Below, piece by piece: positions 1 to 5,723 of a stretch of 17,943 bases of DNA. Numbering within the stretch: the stretch's first letter is position 1; every line of letters starts with the position of its first letter. A program made the position numbers and the translations under genes. Source of the DNA: UBA1740 sp045587025 (GTDB lineage Bacteria; Bacillota; Clostridia; Oscillospirales; CAG-272); contig JAZNBK010000036.1 in the NCBI GenBank assembly GCA_045587025.1, positions 1 through 17,943 of the forward strand, read 5' to 3'. The notes below the pieces were generated by a model, which saw nothing but the letters and a program-made list of their open reading frames with translations, was not told the origin of the DNA and did no database searches.

Positions 1-444
1 AAGGCAGCAGAAAGAGAAAAACAACAGCTTGAAAAGCGTATCAAGGAGCTTGACAATATCATCCGATGCTTATACGAGGATAGAGTCTGCGGAAGAATCA
101 CTCCCGAACGCTACGATACAATGGCAAGTGGATACGAGCAAGAGCAAACTACGCTAAAAGAAAAGCTGATATCCGTGAATAACGGTATCAGCGAGATGGA
201 TATGCGAGATAGTTGCATTAGGGAATTTATTGCAAAGGCAAAGCAGTATATTGAAATGCCGAAGCTCACGCCCGAACTACTACGAGTATTTATCCGAAAG
301 ATAGAAGTCTTTGAGAAAATGGAAAAATACTCAAGGAAAGTCGGCAATCTCATCAATATCCACTATGCATTCCAACTTCCCGAGCAAGACGGAATACCGA
401 TGCTCAAGATGCTACTTCCAAGCAATATGCGAGAAACTGCCTAA
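1..444 (+). CDS. Large serine recombinase, C-terminal part (5' truncated by window edge)
   Basis: The reading frame is open from base 1 and stops with TAA at 442-444, giving 147 residues of a longer protein. The visible part is highly charged and helical, consistent with the coiled-coil plus DUF4368-type tail of Tn4451/TnpX-like large serine recombinases. The stretch LYEDRVCGRITPERYDTM (about residues 24-41), followed by alternating Glu/Lys helices and a terminal IRKIEVFEK segment, is typical of these tails. Family members catalyse site-specific integration and excision of mobile elements. The catalytic resolvase domain would lie left of the window and cannot be checked. The gene points toward rpsI and is the last gene before core chromosome, so it probably marks the right end of an integrated element. 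Identification rests on pattern recognition of the tail only. Confidence 0.85.
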   Translation, partial: KAAEREKQQLEKRIKELDNIIRCLYEDRVCGRITPERYDTMASGYEQEQTTLKEKLISVNNGISEMDMRDSCIREFIAKAKQYIEMPKLTPELLRVFIRKIEVFEKMEKYSRKVGNLINIHYAFQLPEQDGIPMLKMLLPSNMRETA

Positions 445-450
445 AAAGCA

Positions 451-481
451 GTACACGGAAGGCAAAATGCCTTCCGTGTAC
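451..481. terminator. Perfect 14-bp hairpin between recombinase and rpsI
   Basis: The arms 451-464 and 468-481 are exact reverse complements with an AAA loop. Read on the minus strand, the stem is followed by TGCTTTTTA, so it fits best as the intrinsic terminator of rplM-rpsI, about 75 nt past the rpsI stop. On the plus strand it starts 6 nt after the recombinase stop but has no U-tract, so termination there would be weak. Confidence 0.7.
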
Positions 482-537
482 ATACCGCCCCGAATTCTCC
501 GTTAAGAACACAACGGAAAATCGGAGCATTTTTTGTA

Positions 538-554
538 TTCGACCAAAGGTCGAA
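538..554. repeat. Short perfect inverted repeat just after the rpsI stop
   Basis: TTCGACC (538-544) and GGTCGAA (548-554) pair perfectly around an AAA loop. It lies 1 nt past the rpsI stop codon on the minus strand. It is not followed by a U-tract on that strand, so it may protect the mRNA 3' end or be part of a recombination site rather than terminate transcription. Confidence 0.5.
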
Positions 555-555
555 A

Positions 556-957
556 TTATCTCTTCGAGAACTGAGGTGCACGACGTGCTGCTTTGAGACC
601 GTACTTCTTTCTTTCCTTCATTCTCGGGTCACGAGTAAGGAAGCCAGCTGCCTTGAGGGGCTTCTTGTACGTTTCGTCTGCGCTGAGAAGAGCGCGAGCA
701 AGACCGTGACGGATAGCGCCTGCCTGTCCGGAAAGGCCTCCGCCTCTAACGTTAGCAACGATATCAAACTTACCTATTGTATCGGTTACTTCGAAAGGTT
801 GATTCATAATGAGCTTGAGAGTTTCAAGACCGAAGTAATCGTCAACGCTCTTTCCGTTTACGGTAATGACACCTGTACCCGGATAAAGACGTACTCTCGC
901 AACAGATTTCTTTCTTCTGCCTGTTCCATAAAAATAGGGCTTTGCACTTGTATACAT
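556..957 (-). CDS. rpsI: 30S ribosomal protein S9
   Basis: The 133-residue product matches the usual S9 length. Hallmarks seen are the N-terminal YGTGRRKKSVARVRL segment (residues 10-24), the GGGLSGQAGAIRHGLARALL block near residues 72-91, and the basic C-terminal tail ending in SKR, which in S9 reaches the ribosomal P site. The ATG is preceded by a GAAAGGAA ribosome binding site. The gene sits 24 nt downstream of rplM, the normal bacterial L13-S9 pair, and shares its promoter. A mobile-element recombinase converges on its 3' end. Confidence 0.98.
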   Translation of the reverse strand: MYTSAKPYFYGTGRRKKSVARVRLYPGTGVITVNGKSVDDYFGLETLKLIMNQPFEVTDTIGKFDIVANVRGGGLSGQAGAIRHGLARALLSADETYKKPLKAAGFLTRDPRMKERKKYGLKAARRAPQFSKR

Positions 958-981
958 TATCTTCTATTCCTTTCTTCGTAA

Positions 982-1407
982 TCAGTCCACTACAACGGGC
1001 TGCTGCGCCTGCTGATTGTGGGTTTCGCCTGCGTAAACCTTAAGGCGGGTAAGAGATTTGTCACCGATCGTGTTCTTGGGAAGCATACCCTTAACTGCAA
1101 GCTTCATAGCCATCTCGGGACGGGTAGCCATCATATGACGGTAGCTCTCTTCCTTAAGACCGCCGATATAACCGGAATGGTGACGGTAAAATTTCTGATC
1201 AAGCTTCTTACCTGTCAAAACTGCCTTTGCAGCATTGATTACGATTACGTACTCACCGCAGTCAACGTGAGGAGTAAATTCAGGTCTATGTTTACCGCGA
1301 AGAATGTTCGCAGCTGTAACAGCAGTTTTACCAAGGGGCTTGCCTGCTGCATCAATCACATACCACTTGCGACTGATGGTTTCTTTTTTTGCCATAAAAG
1401 TGGACAT
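982..1407 (-). CDS. rplM: 50S ribosomal protein L13
   Basis: The 141-residue L13 has the family features RKWYVIDAAGKPLGKTA near the N-terminus, GKHRPEFTPHVDCGEYVIVINA, KFYRHHSGYIGGLK and the MLPKN motif. The start at 1407 is chosen because GGAGG lies 9 nt upstream. A longer in-frame start at 1449 would overlap the transcription start region. The protein is an early-assembling large-subunit component. It is the first gene of the rplM-rpsI operon, behind a consensus promoter with a leader of roughly 45 nt. Confidence 0.97.
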   Translation of the reverse strand: MSTFMAKKETISRKWYVIDAAGKPLGKTAVTAANILRGKHRPEFTPHVDCGEYVIVINAAKAVLTGKKLDQKFYRHHSGYIGGLKEESYRHMMATRPEMAMKLAVKGMLPKNTIGDKSLTRLKVYAGETHNQQAQQPVVVD

Positions 1408-1457
1408 TTTTTTGTTCCTCCATATTATTTTTAACAATTTATTTAGCAACGTGTTGT

Positions 1458-1486
1458 ATTATACCACAGTATTTTACGCTTGTCAA
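1458..1486 (-). promoter_or_regulatory. Consensus housekeeping promoter of rplM-rpsI
   Basis: On the minus strand TTGACA (1486-1481), a 17-bp spacer and TATAAT (1463-1458) match sigma-A consensus in all twelve positions. A TG one base upstream makes it an extended -10 as well. Predicted transcription start is near 1451. Confidence 0.93.
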
Positions 1487-1535
1487 GCCCTTTTTTAATA
1501 AATTTTCAATTATTTTGATTTAGTATATATATAAC

Positions 1536-1575
1536 TCTCGTTTTCTCTCATTTTCTCTTGTTTTCTCTCGTTTTC
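1536..1575. repeat. Four tandem 10-bp repeats
   Basis: Four consecutive copies of a 10-mer (consensus TCTCGTTTTC) differ only at positions 4 and 5, with a partial fifth copy (TCATG) after them. The array lies between the gpsA terminator and the rplM promoter and is strongly strand-asymmetric (pyrimidine-rich on plus). No coding potential is seen in it. Confidence 0.8.
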
Positions 1576-1602
1576 TCATGTGCAAAATTATATTTTTATT
1601 TT

Positions 1603-1640
1603 AAAACAAAAGGAAAAGTCGGAGATTTTACATCTCCGAC
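1603..1640 (-). terminator. Terminator overlapping the end of gpsA
   Basis: On the minus strand a 9-bp perfect stem (1640-1632 with 1626-1618) with a five-base loop is followed by TTTTCCTTTTGTTTT. The stem starts inside the last codons of gpsA and the stop codon lies in the loop and descending arm, so translation and termination share the same bases. Confidence 0.88.
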
Positions 1641-2623
1641 CTTAACGGACGGTTCATAATCTGCTCTATTTCATCGCTTGGCTTTGCAGAACAGAACAAA
1701 ACTCTGTAAACCGCGCTGACGATAGGCATTTCAACTCCGTTCTTCTGCGCATCCTCATAAACGGATTTACAGCTGTTAATACCCTCGACGGTTGCCTTCG
1801 TATCAAATACCGGCTCGGCTGTATTCGCCCTTCCTATCTCAAGCCCTGCCCTGTAATTTCTCGAATGAGGGCTAAAGCAGGTTACTATCAAGTCTCCTAC
1901 ACCCGTCAATCCAAAAAAGGTATCCCTCTCTGCTCCCTTATTGATTCCGTAACGAAGCATCTCTTGTAGTCCTCTCGTTATCAAGGCCGCCTTTGCGTTA
2001 TCACCGTAGCCCCTTCCCTCTAGCATACCTGACGCAATCGCAATAATGTTCTTAATTGCAACACCGTATTCAGCGCCGACTTCATCCGTGCTTATATACA
2101 CGCGAAGATATGAATTAGAAAAGGCGGATTGCACGGTTTTAGCAATTTCTTCTGAAATCGAAACGGCGCAAACCGACGTAAGCTTTCTTAAAATTACTTC
2201 TTCTGCGTGGCTCGGACCTATAATAGAGGCAATACCCGAATAATTGATGTCTGAAAGAGTATCTCTTATGCAATCGCTTATCCGCTTGTTTGTTTCCCAC
2301 TCGAAGCCCTTGCTTGCGTTGATTATTACAGTCCCCTCGGAAATATACGGCTTTATGCTTGAAAGCGCGCTCGGCACGTATTTTGTGGGCACTGCAACCA
2401 GAATTGCGTCATTATACGAAGACAGCTCACGAATATCAAGCGTCGCCCTTAAATCCTCTTTTATACCGACGTCGCCAAAATATTTTGTGTTCTTATGTCT
2501 TGTATTTATATCGTCAACCTCTTCCTGACAAACACCGTAAATCAAAACATCATTACCGTTGTCGGAAAGCACCTGAGCCAAGGCAGTACCCCAGCTTCCG
2601 CTGCCTAAAATTCCTATTCGCAT
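1628..2623 (-). CDS. gpsA: NAD(P)H-dependent glycerol-3-phosphate dehydrogenase
   Basis: The 331-residue cytosolic enzyme reduces dihydroxyacetone phosphate to sn-glycerol-3-phosphate for phospholipid synthesis. Visible features are the Rossmann GSGSWG loop at residues 7-12, NASKG with Lys105, GPSHAEE at 136-142, the catalytic Lys191 in GVAIKNIIAIASG, and the SRNYRAG substrate segment near 254-260. The ATG at 2623 is used because it begins MRIGILGSGSWG, the family N-terminus. A TTG seven codons upstream is possible but would lie inside the preceding gene. The start is one base after the dCMP deaminase TGA, so the two are translationally coupled. It is the last gene of the ychF operon. Confidence 0.96.
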   Translation of the reverse strand: MRIGILGSGSWGTALAQVLSDNGNDVLIYGVCQEEVDDINTRHKNTKYFGDVGIKEDLRATLDIRELSSYNDAILVAVPTKYVPSALSSIKPYISEGTVIINASKGFEWETNKRISDCIRDTLSDINYSGIASIIGPSHAEEVILRKLTSVCAVSISEEIAKTVQSAFSNSYLRVYISTDEVGAEYGVAIKNIIAIASGMLEGRGYGDNAKAALITRGLQEMLRYGINKGAERDTFFGLTGVGDLIVTCFSPHSRNYRAGLEIGRANTAEPVFDTKATVEGINSCKSVYEDAQKNGVEMPIVSAVYRVLFCSAKPSDEIEQIMNRPLRSEM

Positions 2624-2624
2624 A

Positions 2625-3113
2625 TCAAACGTTTCCCTTTCCAAAATCCAAAACGAGCTTTTCGGTCGCTGTTTCGAGCTGTCTCAATGTTACGCCCGCA
2701 CTTCTGAGCATTCTTTTTGAACAGAGTGTTGCAGGAGTTGTTCCATATTTATCCGAAAGATAAATAACCTCCTTAATGCCTGCCTGAATAATCGCCTTTG
2801 CGCACTCGTTGCAAGGAAACAGGGCAACGTAAATCTTCGCTCCCGACAGGTTCTTTCCTCTTGCATTCAAAATGGCGTTAAGCTCGGCATGGACAACAAA
2901 AGGATATTTTGTTTCTTCGCCCTCTCTGTCCCAAGGAAATTCATCGTCAGAGCATCCGTAGGGGAAGCCGTTATATCCCGTAGACAAAATACGGTTATCG
3001 TTATCAACGATGCACGCCCCGACCTGTGTGCTTGGGTCCTTGCTTCTCTGCGCCGCAAGAAGCGCAACACCCATAAAATATTCATCCCAAGAAATGTAAC
3101 CTTGTCTTTTCAT
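2625..3113 (-). CDS. dCMP deaminase (ComEB-type, zinc-dependent)
   Basis: The 162-residue cytidine/deoxycytidylate deaminase family protein converts dCMP to dUMP, feeding thymidylate synthesis. The zinc and catalytic residues are intact: His75-Ala-Glu77 in VVHAELNAI, and Cys101 and Cys104 in PCNECAK. The N-terminal SWDEYFMGVALLAAQRSKDPSTQ-like region and the STGYNGFP segment are typical of dCMP deaminases rather than of cytidine or tRNA deaminases. An AAAGGAG site lies 5 nt before the ATG. The gene follows ychF by 30 nt and precedes gpsA by one base. Bacillus ComEB is the named relative, but no competence genes are nearby. Confidence 0.93.
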   Translation of the reverse strand: MKRQGYISWDEYFMGVALLAAQRSKDPSTQVGACIVDNDNRILSTGYNGFPYGCSDDEFPWDREGEETKYPFVVHAELNAILNARGKNLSGAKIYVALFPCNECAKAIIQAGIKEVIYLSDKYGTTPATLCSKRMLRSAGVTLRQLETATEKLVLDFGKGNV

Positions 3114-3143
3114 ACATACTCCTTTAGCTATATGAATAATAAA

Positions 3144-4238
3144 TTATACGTTAAAACGGAAAAGCACTACGTCTCCGTCCTGAATCACATATTCCTTTCC
3201 TTCACTGCGAAGAAGTCCCTTTTCCTTGACGGCGTTCATGTTTCCCTCTCTTATGAGGTCCTCGTACGCGACGATTTCTGCGCGAATAAATCCCCTCTCA
3301 AAGTCGCTATGTATTTTTCCTGCGGCTTGAGGCGCTTTCGTTCCCTTCGTAATCGTCCACGCCCTGACCTCCTTAGGTCCTGCCGTCAGATAGCTTATAA
3401 GCCCCAAGAGAGTATAGCTTGCCTTAATAAGCTTATCAAGTCCGCTTTCCTCAATTCCCATATCCGAAAGAAAGGACGCCTTTTCCTCTCCCTCAAGATC
3501 AGAAAGCTCCGCCTCTATCTGAGCGCATACTGCAATAATTCCCGCGTTTTCACTCTCCGCATGGTTTGCGAGCTTTTTATATGCCTCGTTGTCCTCGTAT
3601 TCACCCGAAACCTCATTTTCCGCAATGTTCGCCACATAGATAATCGGCTTCAGGGTTAAGAGCCGCGCTTCCGAAATTAACGCTTCTTCCTCCTCTGTAA
3701 GCCCTAATGCTCGCGCGCAACGTCCCTCGTCGAGAGCGCTCTTTACTCTATTAAGAACGTCTATTTCAGTAAGGACGGATTTATCGCTTTTTGCTGCCTT
3801 GCTTGCCCTCTCAAGACGGCGCTCAATTATTTCCATATCCGAGAAAATCAATTCAAGGTTGATAGTTTCGACGTCCCGTAAGGGATCTACGTTTCCGTCA
3901 ACGTGAATGATATTATCGTCCTTGAAGCAACGAACGACGTGGACTATAGCATCCACCTCACGGATATTTGAAAGGAATTTATTTCCAAGCCCCTCACCCT
4001 TTGAAGCGCCTCTCACTAATCCTGCAATATCAACGAATTCTATGACAGCGGGAGTATATTTTTCGGGATTATACATCTCCGAAAGCTTATCAAGCCGCGC
4101 ATCAGGCACTGATACGATACCTACGTTAGGATCTATTGTGCAGAATGGATAATTTGCAGACTGCGCGCCCGCATTTGTCAACGCGTTAAATAACGTGCTT
4201 TTGCCAACGTTAGGCAATCCCACTATTCCAAGTTTCAT
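3144..4238 (-). CDS. ychF: YchF/OLA1-family P-loop NTPase
   Basis: The 364-residue product matches the family length. The P-loop GLPNVGKS is at residues 7-14, switch II DIAGLVRGASKGEG at 70-83, and the NIAE motif replaces the usual NKxD. That replacement is the known reason YchF binds ATP as well as or better than GTP. The C-terminus from about residue 280 (LISYLTAGPKEVRAWTI) is a TGS domain. YchF associates with ribosomes and is linked to stress and redox responses. An AGGAG site precedes the ATG, and a near-consensus promoter lies about 35 bp upstream. It is the first gene of the operon with dCMP deaminase and gpsA. Confidence 0.97.
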   Translation of the reverse strand: MKLGIVGLPNVGKSTLFNALTNAGAQSANYPFCTIDPNVGIVSVPDARLDKLSEMYNPEKYTPAVIEFVDIAGLVRGASKGEGLGNKFLSNIREVDAIVHVVRCFKDDNIIHVDGNVDPLRDVETINLELIFSDMEIIERRLERASKAAKSDKSVLTEIDVLNRVKSALDEGRCARALGLTEEEEALISEARLLTLKPIIYVANIAENEVSGEYEDNEAYKKLANHAESENAGIIAVCAQIEAELSDLEGEEKASFLSDMGIEESGLDKLIKASYTLLGLISYLTAGPKEVRAWTITKGTKAPQAAGKIHSDFERGFIRAEIVAYEDLIREGNMNAVKEKGLLRSEGKEYVIQDGDVVLFRFNV

Positions 4239-4272
4239 TTATCTGTCTCCTAATAATTACATAATTATAATA

Positions 4273-4301
4273 ATTATAGTACATTTTTGATATTTTATCA
4301 A
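4273..4301 (-). promoter_or_regulatory. Promoter of the ychF operon
   Basis: Minus-strand TTGATA (4301-4296), 17-bp spacer, TATAAT (4278-4273): eleven of twelve consensus positions. Predicted start is near 4266, leaving a leader of about 28 nt that contains the AGGAG site. Confidence 0.88.
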
Positions 4302-4422
4302 TAGGTAATGCGAAAAAACTTCTGTTTATGCCTCATTTTAGGCAAAAAGTCGCTTCTCTTTCCAATCCTGACAGGGCTCATCAAAAAGCTTTTGGAAGTT
4401 TTTCTCAATTATTAACAATGAG

Positions 4423-4453
4423 TTCATATTTTTCTTAAAAAATGTGATATAAT
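4423..4453 (+). promoter_or_regulatory. Extended -10 promoter of the response regulator gene
   Basis: TATAAT at 4448-4453 is preceded by TGA (4445-4447), giving the extended -10 TGATATAAT. A weak -35 (TTCATA, 4423-4428) sits at a long 19-bp spacing, so the promoter depends mainly on the extended -10 or on an activator. The -10 overlaps an in-frame upstream ATG, which rules that ATG out as a start. Confidence 0.75.
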
Positions 4454-4502
4454 GAATTTAGTTAGGTATTTAACAATTTTAACATTTAAAGGAGAGATTA
4501 AA

Positions 4503-5195
4503 ATGACAGATACGAAGCTTCTCGTAGTTGATGACGACCTTAACATATGCGATATGCTTAAAATGTATTTTGAAAACGAGGGCTACAAGGTAAAGACCGA
4601 GAATGACGGTGTTTCGGCAATAGATGCCTTTAAAACCTTTGAGCCGGACATTGTTTTGCTGGATATTATGCTACCAAAAAAAGACGGCTGGCAGGTTTGC
4701 CGTGAGATTCGCGCCTTCTCCTCCCGCCCCATTATCATGCTGACTGCGAAGGGTGAGGTTTTTGATACGGTTCTCGGCCTTGAGCTTGGCGCCGACGATT
4801 ATATGGTAAAGCCCTTCGATATGAAGGAGCTTTCTGCAAGAATTAAGGCGGTTCTGCGCCGTTGCAATGCTCATACCGACACTCGTGATGAGGAAGTAAT
4901 CAAGTATGACAATATTGAAATAAGTCTTCAGAAATACGAGCTGAAAATTCGTGGCAAATCAATCGACATTCCCCCGAAAGAATTAGAGCTTCTCTACTTC
5001 CTCGCCTCTAACTGTAACCGAGTGTTTACAAGAGATCAGTTGCTCGACAAGGTATGGGGCTTCGATTATCTCGGTGACTCTCGTACTGTCGACGTACACG
5101 TAAAGCGTCTGCGTGACAAGCTCGAAGGTCTTTCTGACCAATGGGAGCTTAAAACGGTCTGGGGCGTCGGCTACAAATTTGACGTAAATCAGTAA
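4503..5195 (+). CDS. OmpR/PhoB-family response regulator (orphan)
   Basis: The 230-residue two-domain regulator has an N-terminal receiver with the acidic pocket DDD at 10-12, phospho-acceptor Asp54 in LLDIMLPKKDGW, Thr81 and Lys103 in MVKPFD, all intact. The C-terminal winged helix (about 130-228) contains PPKELELLYFLA and the recognition segment SRTVDVHVKRLRDKLE. The start at 4503 follows GGAGAG by 6 nt. Such proteins bind direct-repeat operators after phosphorylation by a sensor kinase. No histidine kinase follows: the gene ends at a strong terminator. The kinase must be encoded elsewhere or the regulator works in another way. The regulated genes cannot be inferred from context. Confidence 0.95.
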   Translation: MTDTKLLVVDDDLNICDMLKMYFENEGYKVKTENDGVSAIDAFKTFEPDIVLLDIMLPKKDGWQVCREIRAFSSRPIIMLTAKGEVFDTVLGLELGADDYMVKPFDMKELSARIKAVLRRCNAHTDTRDEEVIKYDNIEISLQKYELKIRGKSIDIPPKELELLYFLASNCNRVFTRDQLLDKVWGFDYLGDSRTVDVHVKRLRDKLEGLSDQWELKTVWGVGYKFDVNQ

Positions 5196-5250
5196 AATTC
5201 AATAGTGGCGCCGAGCGCTCCGCTTTGCGTCGCTTCGTTCTGCTAACGAA

Positions 5251-5279
5251 AAATCCGATACGGATCCCGTATCGGATTT
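5251..5279. terminator. Bidirectional terminator between regulator and DUF1622 operon
   Basis: Perfect 13-bp stem (5251-5263 with 5267-5279) around a three-base ATC loop. Read on minus it ends in GGATTTTTCGTT. Read on plus it ends in GGATTTCTCTGTTTATT. The two convergent transcripts therefore share it. The U-tract is better for the minus-strand operon. Confidence 0.9.
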
Positions 5280-5297
5280 CTCTGTTTATTACTCTTA

Positions 5298-5666
5298 TCA
5301 GTCGTTCTCGTTAGTTTCGAGAGAATTTGCAAGCTCCTGCTTGTTTTTCTTTTCAATGCGTATCTCCCATTGAATAAGAAAGGTCAATGCGGCGCGAAGA
5401 AGTATGATAGAGCCGAGAATTAAAAGCTCCTCCCATTCTCGCACGATTACGGTACGCAAAAGCTCCCCGCCTACCTTGAACTCGAGCGCGAGGGCAATTC
5501 CCTCTGCTAATTTTAACCGTATGTTCTCTCTTTTTCTCAGAAGTCCTATAACGGCGAGCACAACGGAATGTATAAGAACCACAGTACCTATAATCTCAAT
5601 AAGTAAAACGAGATATTCAACGCATAAATCAAAACATTCTACAATTTTCGAATATGCTTCATACAT
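5298..5666 (-). CDS. DUF1622-family membrane protein
   Basis: The 122-residue integral membrane protein has hydrophobic helices at about residues 17-43 and 80-100, and a less hydrophobic segment at 51-75 that includes ALEFKVGGELLRTVIV. That pattern, with an LEF...(D/E)..RT core and a final helix after an acidic WEEL turn, is typical of DUF1622. The function is unknown. AAAGGAAGG precedes the ATG. It is 57 nt downstream of aspS, the last gene before the terminator, so it is probably cotranscribed with PFK and aspS. The C-terminal 20 residues are charged and probably cytosolic. Confidence 0.85.
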   Translation of the reverse strand: MYEAYSKIVECFDLCVEYLVLLIEIIGTVVLIHSVVLAVIGLLRKRENIRLKLAEGIALALEFKVGGELLRTVIVREWEELLILGSIILLRAALTFLIQWEIRIEKKNKQELANSLETNEND

Positions 5667-5723
5667 TGTTTTTTACCTTCCTTTGCAAATTTCGGTATAG
5701 AAACATCGCTTATAAAATCAATA

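Noticed and set aside
1018..1434. Plus-strand open frame of 138 codons
   Set aside because: It is fully antisense to rplM, has no ribosome site and has no recognisable protein features. It is a shadow of the ribosomal gene.
1408..1451. Autoregulatory L13 leader structure
   Set aside because: The leader is only about 45 nt and shows no convincing stem beyond a few pairs.
2624..2644. TTG start seven codons upstream for gpsA
   Set aside because: The ATG at 2623 begins the family-typical N-terminus, and the extension would lie wholly inside the deaminase end.
2889..3659. Plus-strand open frame of 256 codons
   Set aside because: It lies antisense to the dCMP deaminase and ychF genes, both clearly real. 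The translation is Ser/Arg/Phe-rich with no family features.
4452..4502. Upstream ATG for the response regulator
   Set aside because: It overlaps the -10 hexamer, so it would not be on the transcript. The ATG at 4503 has a proper ribosome site.
5196..5250. GC-rich stretch with GAGCGCTC as a possible mobile repeat
   Set aside because: Only short self-complementary pieces are seen, and no second convincing copy exists in the window.
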